Below are positions 37,733 through 46,248 of a stretch of DNA of 64,000 nt, piece after piece; position 1 is the stretch's first letter; the number at the start of each line of letters is the position of its first letter. Both the position numbers and the translations under genes were made by a program. Source of the stretch: Zeaxanthinibacter sp. PT1 (GTDB taxonomy: Bacteria > Bacteroidota > Bacteroidia > Flavobacteriales > Flavobacteriaceae); the NCBI RefSeq assembly GCF_028464225.1, contig NZ_JAQPCN010000002.1:434001-498000 (forward strand), written 5' to 3'. Under the pieces are notes generated by a model that was not told where the DNA came from, made no database searches, and saw only the letters and a list, made by a program, of their open reading frames with translations.

Positions 37733-38194
37733 ATGCAGAAAAACATCAACATAAAGAATAAAAAGGCTCGCTTTGAGTATGAACTCCTGGACACTTATGT
37801 CGCCGGAATTGTATTATCAGGGACCGAGATCAAATCTATCCGGCTCGGGAAAGCCTCAATTGCAGAAAGCTTTTGTGAATTTAATGACAGGGGCGAGCTC
37901 TTCATCATCAATATGCAGGTAGATGAATATACCCATGCCTACCACTTTAACCACAAGCCCAAGGCAGAGCGGAAATTATTACTGAACAGCCAGGAACTGA
38001 AAAAACTGGAAAAGGAAGTAAAGGCTTCAGGTCTCACTATTGTTCCCCTAAACCTGTTCATCAACGACCGCGGGCTTGCAAAAGTAAAAATAGCTCTTGC
38101 CAAAGGTAAAAAGCTATATGATAAGCGCGATGCGATCAAGGACCGGGACAACAAGCGCAACCTTGCCAGGATTAAGAAAAGCTTTAATAACTGA
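37733..38194 (+). CDS. smpB: SsrA-binding protein SmpB
   Basis: Brings tmRNA to stalled ribosomes for trans-translation. The 153 residues fit the family. Landmarks are [27 protein letters not shown] near residue 8, [12 protein letters not shown] near 63, and the basic tail with [20 protein letters not shown]. The frame opens with a TTG at 37724, but that TTG is the end of the promoter -7 box, so the ATG at 37733 is the start. Its stop codon and that of convergent pcm abut inside the palindrome ACTGATCAGT. Confidence 0.96.
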   Translation: MQKNINIKNKKARFEYELLDTYVAGIVLSGTEIKSIRLGKASIAESFCEFNDRGELFIINMQVDEYTHAYHFNHKPKAERKLLLNSQELKKLEKEVKASGLTIVPLNLFINDRGLAKVKIALAKGKKLYDKRDAIKDRDNKRNLARIKKSFNN

Positions 38195-38836
38195 TCAGTT
38201 TTTATCCTCGAGCAACGGAACAAATCTGAAGGTGCCAAAGGACTCCCGTTCAAATTCTTTCTCGGATTTCCTCGTTATTCGCATCATCACCTGGTTTTCC
38301 GTACCAACGGGAATCACAAGCCTTCCCCCTATCTTCAGCTGGGACAAAAGGGCTTTGGGAACTTCGGGCGCACCGGCCGTGACGATCACAGCGTCAAAGG
38401 GTGCATCTTCTGGCAATCCTTTATAACCATCACCGAATACATATTTTTTAGGACGATAGCCCATCTTCTTAAAGAAGAGGTTGGTCTTTTTAAATAACTC
38501 CAATTGACGTTCTATAGTAAACACCTTGGCTTTCAGATGCAATAAGACCGCTGTCTGGTATCCGCTCCCCGTACCGATCTCCAATACTTTATCCCCCTGT
38601 TCTATCTCCAGTAATTCTGTCTGGAAGGCAACGGTATAAGGTTGTGATATTGTCTGGTCTGCTGCAATAGGGAAGGCTTTATCCTGGTAAGCATGGCCTT
38701 CAAAGCTGCTGTCCATAAAAAGGTGTCTGGGGATGGCCTTAATGGCCTGAAGCACGCGGGGATCCTCTATCCCTTTGGCAGCAACCACTTCGGCTAGTTG
38801 GTTACGCATGCCACGGTGTTTCAGCGTATCTTTCAT
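38195..38836 (-). CDS. pcm: Protein-L-isoaspartate O-methyltransferase
   Basis: SAM-dependent enzyme that methylates L-isoaspartyl residues to start repair of aged proteins. About 213 residues. Motifs are AFPIAADQTISQPYTVAFQTELL near residue 57 (substrate site), VLEIGTGSGYQTAVL near 85 (SAM motif I) and DAVIVTAGAPEVPKALLSQLKIGGRLVIPVG near 150. The ATG at 38836 (MKDTLKHRGMRNQL) is chosen; the frame extends to a TTG at 38857, but that overlaps a minus-strand -7 box TAACTTTG (38862-38855). Convergent with smpB. Confidence 0.95.
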   Translation of the reverse strand: MKDTLKHRGMRNQLAEVVAAKGIEDPRVLQAIKAIPRHLFMDSSFEGHAYQDKAFPIAADQTISQPYTVAFQTELLEIEQGDKVLEIGTGSGYQTAVLLHLKAKVFTIERQLELFKKTNLFFKKMGYRPKKYVFGDGYKGLPEDAPFDAVIVTAGAPEVPKALLSQLKIGGRLVIPVGTENQVMMRITRKSEKEFERESFGTFRFVPLLEDKN

Positions 38837-39025
38837 CAGTTTGGTTTTGGAACACAAAGTTAAGGAAGTTTACAAGAAGTTGGGCGGGTAAAATATCCCG
38901 TATTCCTTTCTCGGCAGACTACCAGGGAAGTAGCCCGGGCACCATTCTCAACGAGTGACAAAGTTTTGACCCGGCAGGCTTCTTAACTCCCAAACTATGT
39001 TTATTTTTGGGGGAAAATAGACAAA

Positions 39026-39985
39026 ATGCTGAATGTTGGAGTGCTGGGAGCCGGCCACCTGGGTAAAATCCATTTGCGGCTTCTCAAGGAATCTGAGAAA
39101 TACAATTTGGTGGGCTTTTACGATCCGGATAGCAAAACCGGAAAAAAAGTGGCAGATGAATTTGGCTACACTTATTTTGATGATCTTGAGGCCCTGGTTA
39201 AGGCGGTAGACGTTGTAGACATTGTCACCCCCACCCTCTCTCATTATGACTGCGCGACAATGGCGATGAACCACGGGAAGCATGTCTTCATCGAAAAACC
39301 CATCACTAATACCCTGCAGGAGGCTGAAAATCTGCTTGAGCTAGCCAGGGAAAAGAATATAAAAGGACAGGTGGGGCATGTAGAACGCTTTAATCCTGCT
39401 TTCAGCGCAGTAAAAGATAGCATTGTAAACCCGATGTTCATCGAAACACACCGTTTGGCCGAGTTTAATCCCAGGGGAACCGATGTCCCCGTGGTACTGG
39501 ATCTTATGATCCACGATATAGACGCCATTCTTAGCGTAGTCAATTCTGAGGTGGCAAATATCAGTGCCAGCGGGGTATCCGTCATCAGTAATTCTCCCGA
39601 TATCGCCAATGCGCGTATCGAATTTGAAAATGGTTGCGTGGCTAACCTGACCGCCAGCCGGATCTCCCTGAAAAATATGAGGAAATCCAGGTTTTTTCAA
39701 CGGGATGCCTATATTTCTGTCGACTTCCTGGAAAAGAAGGTCGAGGTTGTAAAAATGAAAGATGCCCCTGAAAAAGCCGGCGATTTTGATATGATTCTGC
39801 AGAATGCCGAAGGTGTTAAGAAACAGATCTATTTTGAAAACCCCGAAATTCGCCCCAACAATGCGATTCTCGATGAGCTGGAAACCTTTGCGGATGCCAT
39901 TGTTAACGACACCGAACCTGTTGTATCCCTGGATCAAGGGACCAGGGCACTCAGGGTTGCCCTGCAGGTGATCGACTCGTTCTGA
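39026..39985 (+). CDS. Gfo/Idh/MocA-family oxidoreductase
   Basis: 319 residues. An N-terminal Rossmann domain (VGVLGAGHLGKIHLRLLKE) is followed by the family EKP motif (HVFIEKPITN near residue 92, catalytic Lys) and a C-terminal alpha/beta domain with VLDLMIHDIDAILSVV. Members oxidise or reduce sugars, inositols or similar compounds with NAD(P); GHVERFNPA resembles UDP-sugar dehydrogenases, but I would not name a substrate. A 3-hydroxyacyl-CoA dehydrogenase gene follows after 45 nt on the same strand, so the genes from here to the GIY-YIG gene may form one operon. Confidence 0.88.
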   Translation: MLNVGVLGAGHLGKIHLRLLKESEKYNLVGFYDPDSKTGKKVADEFGYTYFDDLEALVKAVDVVDIVTPTLSHYDCATMAMNHGKHVFIEKPITNTLQEAENLLELAREKNIKGQVGHVERFNPAFSAVKDSIVNPMFIETHRLAEFNPRGTDVPVVLDLMIHDIDAILSVVNSEVANISASGVSVISNSPDIANARIEFENGCVANLTASRISLKNMRKSRFFQRDAYISVDFLEKKVEVVKMKDAPEKAGDFDMILQNAEGVKKQIYFENPEIRPNNAILDELETFADAIVNDTEPVVSLDQGTRALRVALQVIDSF

Positions 39986-40030
39986 GCATTAAAAATTAGA
40001 TAATTACATAAACCTAAGAAACCTATATTT

Positions 40031-40939
40031 ATGAATACAGTTGCAGTGATTGGTGCAGGAACCATGGGTAATGGTATAGCCCACGTTTTTGCACAACACG
40101 GACATAGCGTACATCTTATCGACATTTCACAGGATGCCCTGGACAAAGGTGTAGCCACCATTTCAAAGAACCTGGAGCGCATGGTGAGCAAAGGCAGCAT
40201 TGATAAAAGTGCTAAAGAGGACACCCTGGAAAATATTTCAACATACACAGACCTGGCCAAGGGTGTAGAAGGTGCGGAACTGGTAGTAGAAGCCGCTACT
40301 GAGAACGTAGAGCTTAAACTTAATATTTTCAGGGAACTGGATAAGACCTGTGCCCCGGGAACCATCCTGGCCACGAATACCTCCTCTATTTCCATCACAC
40401 AGATCGCTGCGGTCACCAACCGTCCGGAACACGTGATCGGTATGCATTTTATGAATCCGGTTCCCATCATGAAGCTGGTGGAGATCATCAGGGGGTACAG
40501 TACCTCTGACCAAGTGACCAGCACCATCATGCAAATGTCTGAGAAACTAGGTAAAGTGCCGACAGAGGTTCACGATTATCCCGGGTTTGTCGCCAATCGT
40601 ATCCTAATGCCGATGATCAATGAAGCTATAGAAACCCTGCATCACGGCGTGGCGGGTGTGAGCGAAATAGATACGGTAATGAAACTAGGCATGGCTCACC
40701 CTATGGGGCCCTTGCAACTTGCCGATTTTATCGGGCTCGATGTTTGCTTGTCTATCCTCAACGTCATGTACGATGGATTTAAAAATCCAAAATACGCCCC
40801 CTCTCCCCTGCTGGTGAACATGGTTATGGCCGGCAAAAAAGGGATTAAATCCGGGGAAGGATTTTATGATTATTCAGCATCCCGGAAGGCAGAAAAAGTA
40901 GCTGCACAGTTCAGTCCCAAGGCAGATGGCCAAAATTAG
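40031..40939 (+). CDS. 3-hydroxyacyl-CoA (3-hydroxybutyryl-CoA) dehydrogenase
   Basis: 302 residues, a free-standing dehydrogenase without a fused hydratase. The Rossmann motif VIGAGTMGNGIA is at residue 6, NTSSISIT near 117, the catalytic GMHFMNPVPIMKLVEII near 137, and the C-terminal dimer domain contains DYPGFVANRILMPMINEA and GMAHPMGPLQLADFIGLD. It oxidises 3-hydroxyacyl-CoA with NAD in fatty acid or butyrate metabolism. The last 14 bp overlap the next gene in another frame, so the two are translationally linked. Confidence 0.95.
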   Translation: MNTVAVIGAGTMGNGIAHVFAQHGHSVHLIDISQDALDKGVATISKNLERMVSKGSIDKSAKEDTLENISTYTDLAKGVEGAELVVEAATENVELKLNIFRELDKTCAPGTILATNTSSISITQIAAVTNRPEHVIGMHFMNPVPIMKLVEIIRGYSTSDQVTSTIMQMSEKLGKVPTEVHDYPGFVANRILMPMINEAIETLHHGVAGVSEIDTVMKLGMAHPMGPLQLADFIGLDVCLSILNVMYDGFKNPKYAPSPLLVNMVMAGKKGIKSGEGFYDYSASRKAEKVAAQFSPKADGQN

Positions 40940-42161
40940 ACCTTTCCGGGCGGTTCGCCCGGCCAAGGATAAGGAGTCCCAGGTAACCTCCCGTTCCTAT
41001 GAGCGCTATACCAGGCACGAACTGGAGGCTACCCTGACGGGCAACCCCATGTCTTTCCTGCATATTATCCAGCCGGGTTTTAAAATACCCGAAAAGGTGA
41101 CCGGGCAGCACCGCTTTGACCTGGTCAGGGAGCAGTACCGTGAATTCCTGGACCGGGAAATCCTGATCCGGGACGAGGAAGCTTCTTTCTATGTATACCG
41201 GATGATCAAGGATGACTTTAGTTGCCTCGGGTTTTTCTGCGCCACCAGCACAGAGGATTATGAATCTAACATTATCCGGAAACACGAGGATACGCTGCTG
41301 CGAAGGGAAACCTTATTTGCCCGATACCTGGAGGTAGTGCGCTTTAATGCAGAGCCGGTGCTGATGACCTATCCGGATAATGAAAAAATAGACCACATTC
41401 TTCGGAAAACTGCCGAATCAAAGCCTCATTGCGATTTTAAAAGCCCGGATGGGGTTCAGCACCTCCTATGGCCGGTAAATGACCCTGTAAAAATTAAACA
41501 GTTACAGGAGGCCGCAAAAGGCATAAACGCTCTTTATATAGCCGATGGTCATCATCGGAGTGCATCTTCCTACAGGCTTGCGAAAGAACTAAAAGAACAG
41601 AATCCCCGCCATAGAGGGGATGAAGCTTATAATTATTTCATGAGCTATTTGGTGCCCGAGTCAGAGATCCGTATTTACGAGTTCAACAGGATGATTAAAG
41701 GACTAAATGGCCATACGCCGGAAGCCATTCTCCAATTATTGGGCAGGTATTTTAATGTAGAAGAAAAAGGGGCTACTATAATAAAACCCGGGCAAAAACA
41801 CCAGTTCAGTATGTATCTGCAGGGCCAGTTTTACCTGCTCACCCTTAGGGAATCGACCTACGACTTTACAGATGCATTAAGCCGGCTGGATTCGCATATT
41901 CTCAAAACCCTGGTTCTTGACCCCATACTTGGGATCCGTGACCTGAGGAACGATAAAAGAATTCAGTATGGTTATGGCAAAGAGAATAGTGCACTCATGA
42001 AACAGGAGGTGGATAAAGGGAACTTCTCCCTGGGGTTCGGAATGTTACCTATTACCATGGAGGAACTTAAGGCGGTTGCAGATGCCGGGCTGGTAATGCC
42101 TCCGAAAAGTACGTATATTGAACCTAAGTTAAGAAGTGGTTTTACGGTATATGAATTATAA
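40926..42161 (+). CDS. DUF1015-family protein
   Basis: 411 residues matching the DUF1015 family: IRPFRAVRP at the N-terminus, then MSFLHIIQPGF, LYIADGHHRSASSYRLAKE near residue 206 and NYFMSYLVPESEIRIYEFNRMI. The family often lies beside dehydrogenases and has been suggested to act on small molecules, but no reaction is established to my knowledge. No signal peptide, so cytosolic. It overlaps the 3-hydroxyacyl-CoA dehydrogenase gene by 14 bp and is followed 33 nt later by the YggS gene. Confidence 0.88.
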   Translation: MAKIRPFRAVRPAKDKESQVTSRSYERYTRHELEATLTGNPMSFLHIIQPGFKIPEKVTGQHRFDLVREQYREFLDREILIRDEEASFYVYRMIKDDFSCLGFFCATSTEDYESNIIRKHEDTLLRRETLFARYLEVVRFNAEPVLMTYPDNEKIDHILRKTAESKPHCDFKSPDGVQHLLWPVNDPVKIKQLQEAAKGINALYIADGHHRSASSYRLAKELKEQNPRHRGDEAYNYFMSYLVPESEIRIYEFNRMIKGLNGHTPEAILQLLGRYFNVEEKGATIIKPGQKHQFSMYLQGQFYLLTLRESTYDFTDALSRLDSHILKTLVLDPILGIRDLRNDKRIQYGYGKENSALMKQEVDKGNFSLGFGMLPITMEELKAVADAGLVMPPKSTYIEPKLRSGFTVYEL

Positions 42162-42194
42162 TATAAATACATTTCAGAGATAAGAGATACCCCT

Positions 42195-42848
42195 ATGAAT
42201 ATTAAGGAAAACCTGGAATCTATCAGAGAAGACCTTCCTGGACACGTCACCCTTGTAGCCGTTTCCAAGACCAAATCTACTTCGCTGATCATGGAAGCTT
42301 ACGAAGCCGGGCAGCGTGATTTTGGGGAGAACAAGGTTCAGGAAATGACCGCCAAATGGGAAGAACTACCTAAGGATATCCGATGGCACATGATTGGTCA
42401 TGTACAGCGGAATAAGGTCAAATACATGTCAGATTTTGTCTCGCTCATCCATGGTGTGGACAGCCATAGGTTACTGGTAGAGATCAATAAACGCGCTGAA
42501 AAGTCGGACCGCGTCATCGATTGCCTGCTGCAAGTACATATTGCTGAAGAAGAGTCGAAATTCGGTTTTGACGAAGCCGAGATCATCGACCTTCTCGATT
42601 CAGGGAAATTGGACGAGCTGAAGAATGTGCGTTTAATTGGCCTGATGGGCATGGCCACCTTTACGGAAGACAACGAACAGGTAAGGAGGGAATTTCGAGG
42701 TCTGAAAAAACTTTACGATCGCCTTAAAGAGCGATTGCCTCATTTTAGGGAACTTTCCATGGGAATGAGCGGGGATTACCACATCGGTATAGAGGAAGGT
42801 AGCACAATGGTACGCATAGGAAGTAGTATCTTTGGTGCGAGGAATTAG
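42195..42848 (+). CDS. YggS-family PLP homeostasis protein
   Basis: 217-residue single-domain alanine-racemase-like barrel that binds pyridoxal phosphate and helps balance vitamin B6 and amino acid pools. The PLP lysine is in LVAVSKTKS near residue 25; other landmarks are DFGENKVQEM, WHMIGHVQRNKVK, QVHIAEEESKFGF, LMGMATFTED and LSMGMSGDYHIGIEEGSTMVRIGSSIFG at the end. It lies in the plus-strand run that begins at 39026, with 33 nt before it and 5 nt after it. Confidence 0.95.
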   Translation: MNIKENLESIREDLPGHVTLVAVSKTKSTSLIMEAYEAGQRDFGENKVQEMTAKWEELPKDIRWHMIGHVQRNKVKYMSDFVSLIHGVDSHRLLVEINKRAEKSDRVIDCLLQVHIAEEESKFGFDEAEIIDLLDSGKLDELKNVRLIGLMGMATFTEDNEQVRREFRGLKKLYDRLKERLPHFRELSMGMSGDYHIGIEEGSTMVRIGSSIFGARN

Positions 42849-42853
42849 AATAT

Positions 42854-43951
42854 ATGTACGCCATACTCGACATAGAGACCACAGGAGGTAAGTTTAACGA
42901 AGAAGGGATCACGGAGATCGCCATCCATAAATTTGATGGTCATAAGGTCGTAGATCAGTTCATCAGCCTGGTAAACCCGGAAAGGGAAATACAACCTTTC
43001 GTGGTCAACCTGACCGGGATCAACAGTAAGATGCTGCGAACAGCTCCTAAATTTTACGAGGTGGCCAAACGCATTGTTGAGATCACCGAGAATACCGTGA
43101 TCGTAGCTCACAACGCTCAATTTGATTACCGTATCCTTCGAACAGAATTCCGCAGGCTTGGTTATAATTTTGAACGCAAAACCCTATGTACCGTTGACCT
43201 GTCCAAAAAACTGATCCCCGAAGCCGAATCACATAGCCTTGGCAAACTAGTACGGTCCCTGGGCATCGCTGTCAGTGACAGGCACAGGGCCAATGGTGAC
43301 GCACTGGCCACGCTTAAATTATTTAAATTACTACTCCACAAGGATTCTGATAAAACCATCATAAGGGAGATCATCAGGGATGAGACCCAGGGTGAATTAT
43401 CTCCAAGGCAACTAGATATCGTTGAGCAAATGCCTTCGGAGACAGGGGTGTACTATATGCACAATAAGGATGGAGACATCATATACCTTGGAAAGAGCCG
43501 TAACATTAAAAAAAGGGTGAATCAGCATTTTACGAACAACGCCAGCCGCGCAAGGGAACTTCAGAAAGAAACCAAGAAAGTGACTTTTGAACGTACCGGA
43601 AGTGAGCTTGTGGCCATGCTGAAAGAAGCAGAAGAGTTAAGGCGTAACAACCCAAAATTCAACCATAAACGGGGCAGGAGAAAAAAAGGACAGGTTGAAA
43701 AAGAATTACTTGATGGGAAGAATTTCCTAATCGTTGACAAAGGCAGGGAGGTAGGAGAATACAGTGCTATTCTGATCAAAGAGGGGCAATTACAGGGATT
43801 GGGATTTTATGACCTGAACCACCAGATCAATAATATGGATATCCTGGAATCTATCATTACCCCCATGAAATCTGACGATGAAAGCAGCCGCATGATCCGG
43901 GAATATCTAGACAAAAAGAAGGTAATGAAAATCATAGAACTGAATTCTTAA
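42854..43951 (+). CDS. DnaQ-like exonuclease fused to GIY-YIG nuclease domain, shortened
   Basis: 365 residues. Residues 1-170 are a DEDD exonuclease domain of the DnaQ type (ILDIETTGGKFNEEGITEIA; later HNAQFDYRIL and HRANGDALATLKL). Residues about 195-275 are a GIY-YIG domain as in UvrC and Cho (ETGVYYMHNKDGDIIYLGKSRNIKKRVNQHF). The C-terminal tail (FLIVDKGREVGEYSAILI, GLGFYDLNHQINN, ILESIITPM) matches the end of longer homologues. From memory, flavobacterial members are about 455 residues, with a further middle region between the GIY-YIG part and the tail; here only FNHKRGRRKKGQVEKELL joins them. It probably trims or cuts DNA in repair. Confidence 0.85.
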   Translation: MYAILDIETTGGKFNEEGITEIAIHKFDGHKVVDQFISLVNPEREIQPFVVNLTGINSKMLRTAPKFYEVAKRIVEITENTVIVAHNAQFDYRILRTEFRRLGYNFERKTLCTVDLSKKLIPEAESHSLGKLVRSLGIAVSDRHRANGDALATLKLFKLLLHKDSDKTIIREIIRDETQGELSPRQLDIVEQMPSETGVYYMHNKDGDIIYLGKSRNIKKRVNQHFTNNASRARELQKETKKVTFERTGSELVAMLKEAEELRRNNPKFNHKRGRRKKGQVEKELLDGKNFLIVDKGREVGEYSAILIKEGQLQGLGFYDLNHQINNMDILESIITPMKSDDESSRMIREYLDKKKVMKIIELNS

Positions 43952-43954
43952 CTA

Positions 43955-44800
43955 TTGGAAGCCAGAGCACCCCAAAAACATTGGAAAGCCAAACTGCATG
44001 AGGTAATCTACGGTACGCATACCCGTGCCGGTAAGATGTTCGACATCATCCTGCTGATCGTGATCTTGTACAGTGTGATTATAGTAATGCTAGAGAGCAT
44101 TCCTTCCATTGATGGTCAATACCATGATTTCCTCAATATATCAGAATGGATAGTTACCATACTTTTCAGTATTGAATATATTTTACGCATTATCTGCATT
44201 AAAAGGCCCAGCAGGTATATCTTCAGCTTTTTCGGTATTATAGACCTGTTGTCTACCATACCCAAGTACCTTTCGTTTTTCGTAGTAGGATCCCAATATA
44301 TTACTGCCTTCCGGGCGCTTCGCTTACTAAGGGTATTCCGGATCCTGAAATTGGTCCGTTTTGTCGGGGAATCCAACAACCTACTCAGGGCACTGAAAGC
44401 CAGCAGGACTAAGATCTTCGTATTTATTTTCTTTATCCTGATCATCTCAATACTCCTGGGAACCATAATGTATATGGTAGAAGGCCCACAGCACGGGTTC
44501 AATAGCATTCCCCATAGCGTATACTGGACCATCGTCACCCTCACCACGGTAGGGTATGGAGACATTTCACCACAAACAGGACTCGGGCAGGTCATCGCCA
44601 CGATGATTATGATCATCGGGTACGGCATAATTGCCGTCCCAACCGGCATTGTTACTGCAGAATACAGTGCCCATAGCCAGAAGAAAGCTCAAAAAAATGA
44701 AGAAGAGCAAGAAGAGCATTGCCCTAATTGCAAAGCCCATATCCTGATGCTCGATGCCCGTTATTGCCGCAAATGCGGAACTCAATTAAGAGATGATTGA
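43955..44800 (+). CDS. Voltage-gated-type potassium channel with C-terminal zinc ribbon
   Basis: 281 residues from a TTG at 43955 (an ATG at 44036 would cut into S1). Six membrane helices: S1 near 29-47, S4 with regularly spaced arginines (RALRLLRVFRILKLVRF near 116-132), and the pore with selectivity filter TVGYGD at residues 198-203 followed by S6 (VIATMIMIIGYGIIAVPTGI). The cytoplasmic tail ends in two Cys pairs, CPNC and CRKC near 260-276, which look like a zinc ribbon. It should pass K+ through the inner membrane. It starts 3 nt after the exonuclease gene and its stop overlaps the next ATG, so it is co-translated. Confidence 0.92.
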   Translation: MEARAPQKHWKAKLHEVIYGTHTRAGKMFDIILLIVILYSVIIVMLESIPSIDGQYHDFLNISEWIVTILFSIEYILRIICIKRPSRYIFSFFGIIDLLSTIPKYLSFFVVGSQYITAFRALRLLRVFRILKLVRFVGESNNLLRALKASRTKIFVFIFFILIISILLGTIMYMVEGPQHGFNSIPHSVYWTIVTLTTVGYGDISPQTGLGQVIATMIMIIGYGIIAVPTGIVTAEYSAHSQKKAQKNEEEQEEHCPNCKAHILMLDARYCRKCGTQLRDD

Positions 44801-46230
44801 TGGCTGGTAAGTGGCTTATCGTCGTGGTTGGCCCAACGGCCTTGGGTAAAACGAGTTGGGGGGTCACCCTGGCCCGCCATTACGGGACGGAGATCATTTC
44901 TGCAGACAGCAGGCAATTTTTTAGCGAGATGTGCATTGGTACGGCCGTACCAAGCAAGGAAGAGTTAGAAGCGGCCAAGCACCACCTGGTGCAACACAGG
45001 AGCATTCACGATCCTTATACCGTAGGTGATTTTGAAAAGGAAACACTGCAGCTACTGGAGCATCTTTTTACGCGTCATGATGAAGTTCTATTGGTGGGCG
45101 GTAGCGGTTTGTACGTGAATGCGGTAACCCAGGGACTGGATCAATTTCCCGAAGTACCGGCCCATATCCGGGAGGAACTCAACCAAAAACATGAGCAGCA
45201 CGGGCTTGGCGTCTTGCAGGATGAATTAAAAGAACTGGATCCCGACTATTACCAGGAAGTAGACCTGGAAAACCCCCAAAGGGTGATCAGGGCCCTGGAA
45301 GTCTGTTATGCTAGTGGTCGCCCTTACTCGGCCTTCAGGAAGCGCAAAAAAGTGAAGCGGGATTTCCACACCATTTTTATCGGATTAGAGGCACCAAGGA
45401 AATTGATATACGAGCGAATTGAAGCCCGGGTAGACCAAATGATCAATAATGGTCTTCTTGAAGAAGCACGGAAATTACATTCTCATAAACATCTTAATGC
45501 CCTACAAACTGTAGGATACCGGGAGCTTTTTAAATATTTTGAAGGAGAATGGGACTTGCAGACAGCGATAGACGAGATTAAAAAGAATACCCGCCGGTTT
45601 GCCAAAAGACAACTCACCTGGTTCAGGAAAAATAAGGAGATTACCTGGATTCCGTACAACGAAGAACCGGAGAAGGTCATTGCGATCATAGATAGGCTTA
45701 AAAGAACCAACATGAAGCATAAAAAGGGAAATATCTATTATGTTATGGGCGTTTCAGGGAGCGGAAAATCTACCATAGGTAAATTGCTGGCCGACGCCAT
45801 AGCTTTTCCTTTTTTTGACGGGGATGATTTCCACCCCAAAGCTAATGTTGAAAAAATGGCTGCAGGGCACCCGCTTAACGATAAGGACCGCCTAGGATGG
45901 TTGCAGGCGCTGAACAAGATTGCGAGAAAACAGCAGCCGGAAGGCGCTGTAATCGTCTGTTCGTCCCTGAAGGCAGAATACCGGGAAATTTTGTCCCGGG
46001 GGCTGGAAGGCTCCGTTCATTTTATATTCCTGCAGGGAAGTTTTGAGGAGATCTACGAGCGGCTTAAGTTGCGGAAGGGACATTTTATGCCGCCTGAATT
46101 ATTACGCTCGCAATTTGAGACCCTGGAAGTTCCTGAGAACGCCATTACGGTCAGCATTACTCCGCCACCGCAGGAAATCGTGGAGAATATCAAAAAAAAA
46201 CTTGGTATCAGCGCAGACACCAAGTTTTAA
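44800..46230 (+). CDS. miaA: MiaA tRNA dimethylallyltransferase fused to gluconokinase GntK
   Basis: 476 residues in one frame that hold two complete enzymes. Residues 1-304 are MiaA, which adds a dimethylallyl group to A37 of tRNA: P-loop GPTALGKTS (11-19), ISADSRQFFSEMCIGTA, LVGGSGLYVNAVTQG, RRFAKRQLTWFRKN. Residues 305-476 are a gluconokinase: P-loop MGVSGSGKST (316-325), FFDGDDFHPKANVEKMAAGHPLND, and the tail RKGHFMPPELLRSQFETLEVP, in line with GntK of about 175 residues. Met305 could be an internal start, so free GntK may also be made. The ATG overlaps the channel stop codon. The last codons contain a terminator hairpin for the opposite strand. Confidence 0.93.
   Translation: MAGKWLIVVVGPTALGKTSWGVTLARHYGTEIISADSRQFFSEMCIGTAVPSKEELEAAKHHLVQHRSIHDPYTVGDFEKETLQLLEHLFTRHDEVLLVGGSGLYVNAVTQGLDQFPEVPAHIREELNQKHEQHGLGVLQDELKELDPDYYQEVDLENPQRVIRALEVCYASGRPYSAFRKRKKVKRDFHTIFIGLEAPRKLIYERIEARVDQMINNGLLEEARKLHSHKHLNALQTVGYRELFKYFEGEWDLQTAIDEIKKNTRRFAKRQLTWFRKNKEITWIPYNEEPEKVIAIIDRLKRTNMKHKKGNIYYVMGVSGSGKSTIGKLLADAIAFPFFDGDDFHPKANVEKMAAGHPLNDKDRLGWLQALNKIARKQQPEGAVIVCSSLKAEYREILSRGLEGSVHFIFLQGSFEEIYERLKLRKGHFMPPELLRSQFETLEVPENAITVSITPPPQEIVENIKKKLGISADTKF
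46191..46228 (-). terminator. Terminator of the OmpR-type regulator operon, inside the 3' end of miaA-gntK
   Basis: Perfect 10-bp stem AAAACTTGGT / ACCAAGTTTT (46197-46206 with 46219-46228) with a 12-nt loop. Read on the minus strand it is followed by nine T, as expected after the regulator gene that ends at 46249. On the plus strand the same bases encode the final KKKLGISADTKF of the fusion protein. Confidence 0.75.
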
Positions 46231-46248
46231 ATAGCTTGTGAAAGAGGT

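Noticed and set aside
43560-43700. Possible frameshift in the GIY-YIG gene where the middle block is missing
   Set aside because: Both flanking conserved parts are in the same frame with no stop, so an in-frame deletion or natural short form is simpler.
45712-46230. Separate gntK gene starting at the internal ATG
   Set aside because: No stop codon separates it from miaA and no clear promoter or ribosome site is seen; kept only as a possible internal start.
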